64,000 bases of DNA from an uncultured Sulfitobacter sp. Its GTDB lineage: Bacteria > Pseudomonadota > Alphaproteobacteria > Rhodobacterales > Rhodobacteraceae. Below the pieces are notes generated by a model, which saw nothing but the letters and a program-made list of their open reading frames with translations, ran no database searches and was not told the origin of the DNA. The position numbers and the translations under genes were made by a program. Below, piece by piece: positions 20,617 to 32,375 of the stretch; within the stretch, counting starts at the first letter, position 1; the number at the start of each line of letters is the position of its first letter. Location: NCBI RefSeq assembly GCF_947497275.1, contig NZ_CANMFS010000002.1:372001-436000 (forward strand), in the 5' to 3' direction.

Positions 20617-21834
20617 ATGCCCAGCAGGGAAATCACCTTCAAAGGCCACGACGGATCGGATCTAGCCGCGCGGCTGGACATGCCGGCGGGTCCGCATATG
20701 GCGACGGCTCTGTTCGCGCATTGCTTTACCTGCGGCAAGGACATCCCCGCCGCCCGCCGCATCGCCGGCCGCCTTGCGGCTCTGGGCATCGCTGTGCTGC
20801 GCTTCGATTTTACAGGGCTGGGCCATTCCGAGGGCGAATTTGCCAACACTTCCTTTTCAAGCAATGTCGAAGACATCGTCGCCGCTGCGGGGTGGCTTGC
20901 CGATGAGGGGATGGCGCCGTCACTCCTGATCGGTCACAGCCTTGGCGGCGCGGCAGTAATAAGGGCGACGGAGGAACTGGACGCGATCAAGGCTGTGGCA
21001 ACCATCGGCGCACCGTTCGATCCGTCGCACGTGACCCGCCATTTCTCGGATGCGCTGCCGAAGATCGACGCCGAGGGGACGGCGCGGGTCTGTCTGGGCG
21101 GGCGCCCCTTCACCATCGGCAAGAGCTTTGTCAAGGACACCGGCAGCGCCGCTTTGGGGACTGCGCTGGGGCAGCTGCACGCCGCCCTTCTGGTATTGCA
21201 TGCGCCCCGCGATGAGACCGTCGGGATCGACAGCGCCAGCCAGATCTTTCTGGCGGCGCGGCATCCCAAGAGCTTTGTCTCGCTCGACGATGCCGATCAT
21301 CTGATCAGCCGCCCCGAAGACGCGGAATACGCCGCCGAAGTCATTGCCACATGGGCTGCACGGTACCTCGACCGCCGGCCTCCCGCGCCGCCTGCGGGTG
21401 TGCCCGAAGGCATCGTGCGCGTGTCCGAGGCCGACCGCGAGGGGTTCTTGCAGGACGTGACGTCGGGCAGCCATCTGCACCTTCTGGCGGACGAGCCTCT
21501 GGCCTATGGCGGTACCGACCGCGGCATGTCGCCCTACGGTTTTCTGGCCGCCGGTCTGGGGGCCTGCACGTCGATGACGATCCGGATGTACGCGCGCAAG
21601 AAGAAATGGCCGCTCGATCATGTGCGTGTGGACGTCAGCCACCAGAAGGTACATGCACAGGATGCCGCAGTCGCAAGCACCGAAAAGATCGACCGCTTTC
21701 TTCGCCGCATCGTGCTGGACGGCCCCGCGCTGAAGCCCGAGCAGCGCGCGCGCCTGCTGGAGATCGCGGACAAATGCCCCGTGCACCGCACGCTGGAGCG
21801 GACCTCGCATATCGAGACCGAATTGGAGGACTGA
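20617..21834 (+). CDS. Fused alpha/beta hydrolase and OsmC-family protein
   Basis: A 405-residue two-domain protein. Residues 1-255 are an alpha/beta hydrolase with nucleophile in LLIGHSLGGAA (about residue 109), acid in HAPRDETVGI and histidine in LDDADHLISR. Residues about 265-405 are an OsmC/Ohr domain with the two peroxidatic cysteines in GLGACTSMTIRMYARKK and DKCPVHRTLERT. OsmC domains reduce organic peroxides with thiol help. The fusion is a known architecture in alphaproteobacteria, but its substrate is unknown. The ATG follows AAGGAGAG. It is upstream of purB with an 85-base gap. Confidence 0.9.
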   Translation: MPSREITFKGHDGSDLAARLDMPAGPHMATALFAHCFTCGKDIPAARRIAGRLAALGIAVLRFDFTGLGHSEGEFANTSFSSNVEDIVAAAGWLADEGMAPSLLIGHSLGGAAVIRATEELDAIKAVATIGAPFDPSHVTRHFSDALPKIDAEGTARVCLGGRPFTIGKSFVKDTGSAALGTALGQLHAALLVLHAPRDETVGIDSASQIFLAARHPKSFVSLDDADHLISRPEDAEYAAEVIATWAARYLDRRPPAPPAGVPEGIVRVSEADREGFLQDVTSGSHLHLLADEPLAYGGTDRGMSPYGFLAAGLGACTSMTIRMYARKKKWPLDHVRVDVSHQKVHAQDAAVASTEKIDRFLRRIVLDGPALKPEQRARLLEIADKCPVHRTLERTSHIETELED

Positions 21835-21919
21835 ACCGCGCGCCCTGTGACGGCTTGTTTCCGGGACGCGCAGGCGGTATTGCGCGCCTTATCCTTGCCC
21901 CAGCACAAAAGGCCTGCCG

Positions 21920-23224
21920 ATGATCCCTCGTTATTCCCGTCCCGATATGGTCGCCATCTGGTCACCCGAACAGAAATTTCGCATCTGGTACGAGATCGAG
22001 GCACACGCCTGCGATGCGATGGCCGATATCGGCGTGATCCCGCGCGAGAACGCCGAGGCCGTGTGGAAGGCCAAGGACGTGAAGTTCGATGTGGCGCGGA
22101 TCGACGAGATCGAGGCGGTGACGAAACACGACGTGATCGCGTTTCTGACCCATCTGGCCGAGCATGTCGGCGCCAACGAGGCCCGCTTCGTGCATCAGGG
22201 GATGACATCCTCTGACGTGCTCGACACCTGTTTCAACGTGCAATTGACCCGCGCCGCCGATCTGCTGATCGCGGATCTGGAGGGGCTGCTTGCCGCGCTC
22301 AAGCGTCGCGCGTTGGAACACAAGGACACCGTTCGGATCGGACGCAGCCACGGCATCCACGCAGAGCCGACGACGATGGGCCTGACCTTCGCGCGCTTCT
22401 ACGCCGAGATGGACCGCAACCTGCGCCGCCTGAAAACCGCGCGCGCCGAAATTGCCACCGGGGCCATTTCGGGTGCCGTCGGCACCTTCGCCAACATCGA
22501 TCCCGCGGTCGAGGAACATGTCTGCGAAAAGCTGGGTCTGTTCCCCGAGCCGATCAGTACGCAGGTTATTCCACGCGACCGGCATGCCGCCTTCTTTGCG
22601 GCCCTCGGCGTCGTCGGCTCCTCGATCGAGAATATCGCGACGGAAATCCGTCACATGCAGCGCACTGAGGTGCTGGAGGCCGAGGAGTTCTTCTCCGCCG
22701 GTCAGAAAGGCTCCTCCGCGATGCCGCACAAACGCAATCCCGTGCTGACCGAAAACCTCACCGGTCTGGCACGGCTGGTGCGCATGGCAGTCATCCCTGC
22801 GATGGAGAACGTAGCCCTTTGGCACGAGCGCGACATTTCGCACTCCTCCGTCGAGCGCAACATCGGGCCGGACACGACGATCACGCTCAATTTCGCACTG
22901 GTGCGCCTGACGAACGTAATCGACAAGCTGGTGATCTACCCCGACAACATGCTGGCCAACATGAACAAATTCCGGGGCCTGGTGATGAGCCAGCGGGTGC
23001 TGTTGGCGCTGACACAGGCAGGCGTGAGCCGCGAGGACAGCTATAAGCTGGTGCAGCGCAACGCGATGAAGGTATGGGAAGAAGGCAAGGATTTCAAAAC
23101 CGAACTTCTGGCCGACGCGGATGTTCTTGCCGCGTTGAGCGCCGAAGAGATTGAGGAGAAATTCGATCTGGGGTATCATACCAAGCATGTGGATACGATA
23201 TTCAAGCGTGTCTTCGGTGACTGA
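21920..23224 (+). CDS. purB: Adenylosuccinate lyase
   Basis: A 434-residue fumarase/aspartase-superfamily lyase used twice in purine synthesis: release of fumarate from SAICAR and from adenylosuccinate. The start MIPRYSRPDMVAIWSPEQKF is typical, HQGMTSSDVLDTCFNVQL carries an active-site region, and the signature loop GSSAMPHKRNPVLTENL holds the catalytic serine. Length is normal. Confidence 0.97.
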   Translation: MIPRYSRPDMVAIWSPEQKFRIWYEIEAHACDAMADIGVIPRENAEAVWKAKDVKFDVARIDEIEAVTKHDVIAFLTHLAEHVGANEARFVHQGMTSSDVLDTCFNVQLTRAADLLIADLEGLLAALKRRALEHKDTVRIGRSHGIHAEPTTMGLTFARFYAEMDRNLRRLKTARAEIATGAISGAVGTFANIDPAVEEHVCEKLGLFPEPISTQVIPRDRHAAFFAALGVVGSSIENIATEIRHMQRTEVLEAEEFFSAGQKGSSAMPHKRNPVLTENLTGLARLVRMAVIPAMENVALWHERDISHSSVERNIGPDTTITLNFALVRLTNVIDKLVIYPDNMLANMNKFRGLVMSQRVLLALTQAGVSREDSYKLVQRNAMKVWEEGKDFKTELLADADVLAALSAEEIEEKFDLGYHTKHVDTIFKRVFGD

Positions 23225-23358
23225 AACGCGATCGGTCAGCGTGCGCGACATACATCATGCGCATCGGGCGACGTGTTCATGGCACCCGATGTGCAATTCA
23301 TTTGAATTGTCGCGAACCTGCGTTACACTTTACCTTACGTCTTAAAGGAGTAAGTAAA

Positions 23359-23514
23359 ATGAAACTGAAGATCGCATTTTCCACCGCCGCCCTGATCCTT
23401 GCGCCCCAGTTTGCCCTTGCGGCAGGATGCAGTCACTCGAAGCAGGTCATGTCCTGTTCCGAAGGATCCGTCTATGACGCCGCAAGCCAAAGCTGCGTTG
23501 CCACCACGACCTGA
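23359..23514 (+). CDS. Small secreted cysteine protein
   Basis: This 51-residue protein has a clear signal peptide (MKLKIAFSTAALILAPQFALA) and a mature part of about 29 residues with three cysteines, GCSHSKQVMSCSEGS and SQSCVATTT. The spacing resembles small chitin-binding-like or disulfide-knotted peptides. A strong AAGGAG precedes the ATG. I recall similar short genes downstream of purB in other roseobacters, but no function is known. A GC-rich hairpin follows. Confidence 0.8.
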   Translation: MKLKIAFSTAALILAPQFALAAGCSHSKQVMSCSEGSVYDAASQSCVATTT

Positions 23515-23545
23515 CCGTCGGCAGCGCGCCACGCAAGAATACTGC

Positions 23546-23586
23546 CGCGCGGGGGAATGTGATACGTTCCCGCGCGCATTTCATTT
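23546..23586 (+). terminator. Terminator after the small secreted protein gene
   Basis: An imperfect GC-rich stem (about 23546-23557 with 23567-23576) is followed by ATTTCATTTT. It lies 30 bases past the stop. Confidence 0.6.
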
Positions 23587-23696
23587 TAAGGGTTGGGTTT
23601 TTCTGCGGTCCAGCGGCAATCGGGGCGACAGCTTTCAATCCTTCTTCATCATTTCAGGCGATACCTGTCGCATTCTCTGACAGGAACCCGATTGCC

Positions 23697-24770
23697 ATGA
23701 ACGACATGACCACGCTGCCCGTGACCACCGCCTCGAAGGCCGTCGGCCGGATAATTCCCAACCCCACATTGAGCAAGCGCGCGAAAGCGGCGATCGTTGT
23801 GCGTTTGTTGATCAACGAAGGCGCGGACATTCCTTTGGAGGAGTTGCCCGCAGAGCTTCAGGCGCAGCTGACACATCAGATGGGCGCGATGCGGGTGGTC
23901 GACAGGGTGACACTGGCGTCGGTGGTCGAAGAGTTCACAGAGGCGCTCGAATCGATCGGCCTGTCGTTTCCGGGCGGCATCGCGGGCGCCCTGGACGCGC
24001 TTGACGGCCGGATCAGCCGCGACACCGCCGCGCGGTTGCGCAAAGAGGCCGGCGTGCGCGCAGCAGGCGATCCGTGGAAACGACTTCTGGCGCTGTCTCC
24101 CACAGATCTGCAACAGATCGTGGAGCAGGAAAGCACCGAGGTTGCCGCTGTTTTGCTCTCAAAGCTGGACGTTCAGGTAGCAGCGGCACTTCTGGGGCGC
24201 ATGTCGGGCTCCGAAGCGCGCCGCATCACCTATGCGATATCGCTGACAGGCGATGTCACGCCCGCTGCCGTCGACCGGATCGGCCTGTCGCTCGCGGCCC
24301 AGCTTGATGCGCAGCCGATCCCGGCGTTCGGAACTGCCGCGGCGCAACGCCTCGGTGCCATTCTCAATTCGTCCTCGACGCCGACCCGCGACACGGTGAT
24401 GACCGGCCTCGAAGAAAGCGACAGCGTGCTGGCCGATGCCGTACGCAAGGCGATTTTCACGTTCGGCAACATCCCTGAGCGGGTGGAGCCGCGCGACATC
24501 CCGCGTGTGCTGCGTGAAGTGGACCAGAGCACCGTCGTCACCGCGCTGACGGGTGCCGAGGCGGCCGGGTTTGCCGATGCGCGCGACTTCATTCTCGACA
24601 ATATGTCGGGCCGGATGGCGGACCAGCTGCGCGAAGAGATCGCGGAAACCGGCAAGGTCAAGGCATCCGACTGCGACGCCGCGATGACGACGATCGTCGC
24701 CGCAATCCGCGGAATGGAGGACAGCGGCACACTCGTCCTCGTCGTTAAGGAGGAAGAGGAGGAAGATTAA
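23697..24770 (+). CDS. fliG: FliG-like flagellar motor switch protein, isolated gene
   Basis: A 357-residue FliG homologue. The N-terminal domain begins LSKRAKAAIVVRLLINEGAD. The middle domain contains LQQIVEQESTEVAAVLLSKL and a hydrophobic repeat. The C-terminal torque domain has AVRKAIFTFGNIPERVEPRD followed by IPRVLREVD. The tail is acidic (VVKEEEEED). FliG forms the rotor C ring and contacts MotA. No flagellar genes are next to it. The ATG at 23697 is chosen over an upstream start at 23559, which translates intergenic sequence. The usual EHPQ loop is not evident, so this may be a divergent paralogue. Confidence 0.85.
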   Translation: MNDMTTLPVTTASKAVGRIIPNPTLSKRAKAAIVVRLLINEGADIPLEELPAELQAQLTHQMGAMRVVDRVTLASVVEEFTEALESIGLSFPGGIAGALDALDGRISRDTAARLRKEAGVRAAGDPWKRLLALSPTDLQQIVEQESTEVAAVLLSKLDVQVAAALLGRMSGSEARRITYAISLTGDVTPAAVDRIGLSLAAQLDAQPIPAFGTAAAQRLGAILNSSSTPTRDTVMTGLEESDSVLADAVRKAIFTFGNIPERVEPRDIPRVLREVDQSTVVTALTGAEAAGFADARDFILDNMSGRMADQLREEIAETGKVKASDCDAAMTTIVAAIRGMEDSGTLVLVVKEEEEED

Positions 24771-24835
24771 GCCCCTCTTGTTGACCGAACGCGCACCGAC
24801 TATGACACTACCGACCACTGCATGACCGGAGCCGT

Positions 24836-25738
24836 ATGTCCGCAGACCGTCCAAAGAAACAGGGGCGTGCCCGTAAAATAGGTCACTACCTCAGCAATCT
24901 CGTTATTGTCGGCCTCATCCGCCTTGCCCTCCTGATGCCCTACAGGATGCGTGTTCGCGCCATGGGAACGATCGTGGAGCGGGTGGTCGGACCACTGGCA
25001 GGCTACCGCAGGCGCGCGCTCGACAACCTCGATTTGATTTGGCCCGACCTGCCCGCGCAAAGACGCATGGATATCGCCCGCCGGTGCCTCAACAACGTCG
25101 GACGCACCTTCATCGAGAACTATTCCGCACACGACTTTCCCGAGAGAATGGCCCGAAATACCCCCGTCGGTCCCGGCGTGCGCGCGCTTGAGGATGCTGC
25201 GGCGCAAGGGCAGCCGGTGGTGCTGGTTACCGGTCATTTCGGCAACTACGAGGCGACGCGCGCGGCGCTTGTCGCGCGCGGCTATAACATCGGCGGTCTG
25301 TACCGCGACATGAAGAACCCCTATTTCAACGCGCATTACGTCAAGACGATGGAGGCTTTCGGCGGGCCGGTCTTTCCGCAGGGGCGCAAAGGAACCGCTG
25401 GTTTTGTCCGGCACCTCAAAGACGGCGGGCAGCTTGTTCTGCTTTTTGACCAGCATGTTTTCCGCGCGCCTGTGTTCGACTTTCTGGGCAAACCTGCGCA
25501 CACGGCCCTCTCCGCCGCCGAACTCGCATTGCGCTATGATGCTCTGCTGATCCCATTCTATGGTGTGCGTCAGGCCGACGGGCTGACGTTCGAGACGGTG
25601 CTCGAAGCACCCGTGCCCCATTCCGATGCGATGCAGATGACGCAGGCGATCACAGACAGCCTTGCCGCGCGCGTGCGCGACACGCCGGAGCAGTGGTTCT
25701 GGGTTCACCGTCGCTGGCGGCCGCAGCCGGACGCCTGA
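24836..25738 (+). CDS. lpxL: Lipid A lauroyl-type acyltransferase (LpxL/HtrB family)
   Basis: A 300-residue membrane-associated acyltransferase. After a hydrophobic N-terminal helix (NLVIVGLIRLALLMP) the catalytic VTGHFGNYEATRAAL has the HxxxxE pair near residues 133-138. LVLLFDQHVFRAPVFDFLGK and FWVHRRWRP are family signatures. It adds a secondary acyl chain to lipid A on the inner membrane, although some roseobacter members of this family may act on ornithine or other lipids. It converges with the DUF1223 gene, one base apart. Confidence 0.88.
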   Translation: MSADRPKKQGRARKIGHYLSNLVIVGLIRLALLMPYRMRVRAMGTIVERVVGPLAGYRRRALDNLDLIWPDLPAQRRMDIARRCLNNVGRTFIENYSAHDFPERMARNTPVGPGVRALEDAAAQGQPVVLVTGHFGNYEATRAALVARGYNIGGLYRDMKNPYFNAHYVKTMEAFGGPVFPQGRKGTAGFVRHLKDGGQLVLLFDQHVFRAPVFDFLGKPAHTALSAAELALRYDALLIPFYGVRQADGLTFETVLEAPVPHSDAMQMTQAITDSLAARVRDTPEQWFWVHRRWRPQPDA

Positions 25739-26449
25739 TCAGTCGAGTTGCGCGGCAGCGACGATTCGGCCCGCCGTTCCCGACTGGATCAACACCACGA
25801 CGGGCGACGAACCGCTGATCGGCGTCTCAAGGCGCAAAGGTGCGGTGCCGTCCCACGTTCCCAAGACGGTCCAGTCTTTCGCAATATTGCGATAGGCGAT
25901 CGTCTTGCCGGTGTTCTCGCCACGGGTAATCTCCGTGGTTTCCTCCGGGATCAGACGCAGCATCTGAACGCTCATCTCGCCCAGCCCGTCCGTCAGGTTT
26001 TTCGCGTCGATCACCAGCGTACGGTCCGTGCGGGTGATATCAAGATCGACCTCTACGGGCTGCATCTTGTGCTCGGCGATCGCCTTGGACAGCTTCATTG
26101 GCTTGGAACCCACGATATCGGTCTGTCCGTTGACGATCATCTCGGGGGTATAGACGGACCGGCGCCCGGCCTTGTGCGCATAGGCACGTTGCCGGACCGC
26201 ATGGGCGGGATCGCCGAATTTGTCCTTCCAGCCAATGTAATCCCAGTAATCGACATGCAGTGCGATGCAGATCACATCGTCGCGTTCTTGCAACTGTGCC
26301 AGCATCGCATCGGCGGGTGGGCAGCTTGAACAGCCTTGAGAAGTGAATAGCTCGACAACCACGGGACGCTGTTCGGCGGAGACGGGCACCGTGAAAACGG
26401 CAACCATACAGCACGCAGTGGTGGCAAGGGCGATCAATTTCCGGCGCAT
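25739..26449 (-). CDS. Exported DUF1223 thioredoxin-fold protein
   Basis: A 236-residue protein with signal peptide (LIALATTACCMVAVFTVPVSA) and a DUF1223 domain: VVELFTSQGCSSCPPADAML has a CxxC that could be redox-active, followed by LHVDYWDYIGWKDKFGDP and YTPEMIVNGQTDIVGS. The fold is thioredoxin-like, periplasmic. The ATG at 26449 is preferred because it leads straight into the signal peptide. The role is unknown. Confidence 0.85.
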   Translation of the reverse strand: MRRKLIALATTACCMVAVFTVPVSAEQRPVVVELFTSQGCSSCPPADAMLAQLQERDDVICIALHVDYWDYIGWKDKFGDPAHAVRQRAYAHKAGRRSVYTPEMIVNGQTDIVGSKPMKLSKAIAEHKMQPVEVDLDITRTDRTLVIDAKNLTDGLGEMSVQMLRLIPEETTEITRGENTGKTIAYRNIAKDWTVLGTWDGTAPLRLETPISGSSPVVVLIQSGTAGRIVAAAQLD

Positions 26450-26571
26450 CTGATTCCTATCGCAAACTGTGCACATACCCTACCTAAGGAGGACGCGATG
26501 TAATGACCAATCAAGGTTTCGAGAGAGCCCGCGAATGGCGCGGATCTGTGACGGAAATGAGGGACTTTCAG

Positions 26572-26589
26572 TGTACAATGGTATACAAT
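26572..26589. promoter_or_regulatory. Direct repeat upstream of acnA
   Basis: The sequence tgtacaatggtatacaat holds two copies of an 8-base unit, TGTACAAT and TATACAAT, ten bases apart in period, about 90 bases upstream of acnA in an otherwise GC-rich region. GTATAC-centred motifs are typical of GntR-family operators. Regulator identity is unknown. Confidence 0.35.
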
Positions 26590-26677
26590 TATAGGTATGT
26601 AGGTTGAAAAGATGCTCGCTATGCGTCATCTAGGCGCTAATATCGTCCTGTAGCAAATCCCACATCCGGAGCCACAT

Positions 26678-29467
<2,790 letters not shown>

Positions 29468-29488
29468 CCACGACCGGTCGACCAATTC

Positions 29489-29524
29489 AAAGGCCCCCGC
29501 CGCACCTCGCAGCGGGGGCCTTTT
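29489..29524 (+). terminator. Rho-independent terminator of acnA
   Basis: The arms aaggcccccgc (about 29490-29500) and gcgggggcctt (29512-29522) pair perfectly around an 11-base loop and are followed by a short T run. It lies 22 bases past the acnA stop. Confidence 0.9.
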
Positions 29525-29554
29525 GCGTTAAGCTCATGGGCAAAGGAGAAGGCC

Positions 29555-30241
29555 ATGCAACCTGTCGCCCTGATTACTGGCGGTGCGCGCGGCATCGGAC
29601 GCGCGATTGCCAGCCATTTCGCCTCCGATCACGACGTCGCGATCACCTGGCACAGCACCAGACCGGACGCCCTGCTGGCAGACCATCCCGACATTCTGGC
29701 AGTTCAGGCAAATCTGGGATCAGACGCGTTTGCTGCCCCCGTCGTCGCGCAGGTCATCGCGCATTTCGGTCGGCTCGACGTGATCGTGAACAATGCCGGC
29801 GCCATCGAGATGGACGATGGCGACACCGCTCTCAACCATGCGGTGAACGTCGCCGCGCCGATGGCACTGCTTCGCGCGGCGCTTGGGCATCTGCGGTCGG
29901 GCAGCAGCGTAGTCAACATCTCGTCGGTCAACGCCCGGTTCCCGGCTCTCGGGGCTGCGTCCTATTCCGCGAGCAAGGGCGCGCTGGACACCTGGACCCG
30001 CGCAATGGCACGCGAACTGGGCCCGCGCGGTATCCGCGTGAACGGCGTGGCGCCCGGAGCAGTGGAGCGCCGCGAGAGTCCGCGCCCGGCTGAGCTGATC
30101 AAGGCATTCACCGCAATGACGTCGCTGGGCCGGGTCGCCACGCCCGAGGATATCGCACCGGTGGTGCATTTCCTCGCCTCGCCCGCCGCAGGGTGGATCA
30201 CCGGCGAGACGATCGGCGTGTCGGGCGGTTACCGGCTTTAG
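29555..30241 (+). CDS. Short-chain dehydrogenase/reductase
   Basis: A 228-residue classical SDR. The cofactor loop is GGARGIGRAIA, DVIVNNAGAIE follows, the catalytic serine is in VVNISSVNAR and the YxxxK pair is in SYSASKGALDT. The C-terminus ITGETIGVSGGYRL is typical of the FabG-like group. A GGAGAAG ribosome site precedes the ATG. The stop codon overlaps that of ccmG on the other strand by two bases. Substrate unknown. Confidence 0.85.
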   Translation: MQPVALITGGARGIGRAIASHFASDHDVAITWHSTRPDALLADHPDILAVQANLGSDAFAAPVVAQVIAHFGRLDVIVNNAGAIEMDDGDTALNHAVNVAAPMALLRAALGHLRSGSSVVNISSVNARFPALGAASYSASKGALDTWTRAMARELGPRGIRVNGVAPGAVERRESPRPAELIKAFTAMTSLGRVATPEDIAPVVHFLASPAAGWITGETIGVSGGYRL

Positions 30242-30789
30242 CGGGTGGCGAGATCCTCGCGCGCCTTTTCCAACGCGGGCAGGAAGCGCTGCGCATAATC
30301 GCTGCCGACCAACGGCCCGGCAAAGCGGTACAGAACGGTGCCGTCGGCCCCTAGAATAAAGGTCTCCGGCGGTGCAGTCACACCCCAGTCAATCGCCGTG
30401 CGGCCCTGCGGGTCAAAGCCGACGCCGGCAAAAGGATTGTCATCGTCGCGCAGATATTTCGTCGCGGCGGATTCAGTGTCTTTGAAATTGATGCCGACGA
30501 TCTGGGTACCGGCCGCTTCCAGCTGCAGCAGCGTCGGATGCTCCGCGCGGCACGGTGGGCACCAGCTCGCCCAGAAGTTCACCAGCGTCACATCGCCGGT
30601 TGCAAGCATCGCATCGGTCGCCGGGGGAAAGCTGCTCAGCTGCTTTTCGGGCACGCCGGGTGCGGGTTGCCCGATCAGCGTCGACGGCAGCCCCTCTGGG
30701 TCTTCACGAAACATGCCCACAGCGGCAAGCCCCACGAAGGCCGCAAAGATCAGCGGCGGTGCAATCATCAGCGGATTAACTCTTGCCAT
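30238..30789 (-). CDS. ccmG: Cytochrome c biogenesis thioredoxin CcmG (DsbE)
   Basis: A 183-residue membrane-anchored periplasmic thioredoxin. One N-terminal membrane segment (LMIAPPLIFAAFVGLAAVGMF) is followed by the active site NFWASWCPPCRAEHPTL and the conserved GVTAPPETFILGADG. It reduces the CXXCH cysteines of apocytochrome c or the chaperone CcmH. It is the last gene of ccmABCDG; its start lies within the end of ccmD. Confidence 0.95.
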   Translation of the reverse strand: MARVNPLMIAPPLIFAAFVGLAAVGMFREDPEGLPSTLIGQPAPGVPEKQLSSFPPATDAMLATGDVTLVNFWASWCPPCRAEHPTLLQLEAAGTQIVGINFKDTESAATKYLRDDDNPFAGVGFDPQGRTAIDWGVTAPPETFILGADGTVLYRFAGPLVGSDYAQRFLPALEKAREDLATR

Positions 30790-30940
30790 CGGGTCTCGCC
30801 TCCGCCTCGATCTGTCTGAGTGCCGCCCGCGCGCGCCGCCCGCGCCGCAGCGTAACCGCCAGCAGTGCCACGATCAGCAACAGCGAAAGGCCGTAGGCGC
30901 TGAGCACCTCGAACGCGTATTTCCCCAACTCCGGCATCAT
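30776..30940 (-). CDS. ccmD: Heme exporter protein CcmD
   Basis: A 54-residue protein with one membrane segment (AYGLSLLLIVALLAVTL) preceded by MMPELGKYAFEVLSAYG and followed by a basic tail, the standard CcmD plan. It releases holo-CcmE from CcmC. The start overlaps the ccmC stop (ATGA) and the end overlaps ccmG by 14 bases. Confidence 0.9.
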   Translation of the reverse strand: MMPELGKYAFEVLSAYGLSLLLIVALLAVTLRRGRRARAALRQIEAEARPDGKS

Positions 30941-31668
30941 CCGCGCGGCTCCAGCCGGGCGCTGATCGCGCGCGCGCGGCGCAGCGAAATCTCGGTGCCG
31001 GTGCGGTAGAGCACCAGCGCGAGAAACAGCAGTGTGAAACCGGCGATCGAAATGATAAGCGGCAGCCAGAACACGTTCGAGATATTCTCTTCCTTGTCGA
31101 GGCTGAGCGACGCGCCTTGGTGCAATCCCTGGCTCCAGAACAGAACGGCATACCGCGACAGAAGCGCGAACACCGATCCCACGAGGCACAGCACCGATGT
31201 AAGATCAGCGGCGGTATCGGGGTCCTCAACCGCCTCCCAAAGTGCGATATAGCCGAGATAGAACAGGAACAAGATCAGGAACGATGTCAGCCGTGGGTCC
31301 CACGCCCACCATGTGCCCCACATCGGCTGCCCCCAGATCGCACCGGTCAGCAGGCCGATTACCGTCATCACCAAGCCGACGGGGGCTGCGGCCTTGGCGG
31401 CAAGCGCGCTGACGTGATGACGCCGCACGAGCCAGACCAGCGACGCGAGCAGCATCATGATCCACGCATTGATCGCGATCCATGCGGCAGGCACATGCAG
31501 ATAGATGATCTTGACGGTCGAACCTTGCCGGAAGTCATCCGGCGTGCCGAAGAACCCCCAGAGCAGACCGACGAGAATGCCGATCGCCGCCGCCGCCCAT
31601 GCAAAGGGCTGCACCTTGGCGCTCAGGGCCAGAAACCTGACCGGGTTTGCATATTCCCAAATCGACAT
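30937..31668 (-). CDS. ccmC: Heme lyase component CcmC
   Basis: A 243-residue, six-span membrane protein that loads heme on CcmE. The tryptophan-rich WWD motif is seen in MWGTWWAWDPRLTS, and heme-ligand histidines occur in IIYLHVPAAW and near residue 190 (LHQGAS). The gene lies 50 bases after ccmB in the operon. Confidence 0.96.
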   Translation of the reverse strand: MSIWEYANPVRFLALSAKVQPFAWAAAAIGILVGLLWGFFGTPDDFRQGSTVKIIYLHVPAAWIAINAWIMMLLASLVWLVRRHHVSALAAKAAAPVGLVMTVIGLLTGAIWGQPMWGTWWAWDPRLTSFLILFLFYLGYIALWEAVEDPDTAADLTSVLCLVGSVFALLSRYAVLFWSQGLHQGASLSLDKEENISNVFWLPLIISIAGFTLLFLALVLYRTGTEISLRRARAISARLEPRG

Positions 31669-31718
31669 ATGTCGCTTCTAACCCTCCCCTCGGGCGGCCA
31701 CAATCGCAAACCGGACAC

Positions 31719-32375
31719 TCACCGCAATGTCATCCTGAGTGCGGCGGCGGCAGCAAAAGGCAGCAGGGCGATGCAGGCAAGGCTCATCCCCGCAAGCACG
31801 AACAACGGTGTCTCGACGGCCATGCCCGCCGCCCCGCGCCGGGCGGCCTCGGCCCCGAAAATGAGCGTTGGCACGTAAAGCGGCAGGACCAGCAAGGACA
31901 GCAGCAGCCCGCCCCGCTTGATCCCGACGGTCAGCGCCGCGCCGAAGGTGCCAATCATCGACAGCGCCGGTGTGCCAAGCGCCAGCGAGATCACCAGCCA
32001 CGCGAACCCCTGCGGCGGCATGTTCAGCAAGACGGCAAGGAACGGCGCCGCGATCACCAAAGGCAGGCCCGTGGTAATCCAGTGGGCAAGCCCCTTCACC
32101 GCCAGAGCCGCCTCAAGCGGTAGCGGTGCCGTGGCAAGCACGTCAAGTGTACCGTCCTCGAAATCGAGCGCCAGCAGGCGGTCAAGTGACAGCAGGCACG
32201 CCAGCAAGGCGCCCATCCACAACACCCCCGGCGCAATCGTCGACAAGAGCTGCGATTGCGGCCCCACGCTGAACGGCACCAGAAGCGTGATGATCAGGAA
32301 AAACGCAAGCCCAAGTCCAAAACCGCCCCCCGCGCGCAGTGCCAGCCGCAGATCGCGGATCAGCAAGGCGATCAC
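31719..32375 (-). CDS. ccmB: Heme exporter permease CcmB
   Basis: A 218-residue six-span permease. [20 protein letters not shown] and [19 protein letters not shown] are CcmB signatures. The start is GTG and overlaps the ccmA stop by four bases. With CcmA it forms the ABC unit that, with CcmCD, drives release of heme-loaded CcmE. Confidence 0.95.
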   Translation of the reverse strand: MIALLIRDLRLALRAGGGFGLGLAFFLIITLLVPFSVGPQSQLLSTIAPGVLWMGALLACLLSLDRLLALDFEDGTLDVLATAPLPLEAALAVKGLAHWITTGLPLVIAAPFLAVLLNMPPQGFAWLVISLALGTPALSMIGTFGAALTVGIKRGGLLLSLLVLPLYVPTLIFGAEAARRGAAGMAVETPLFVLAGMSLACIALLPFAAAAALRMTLR

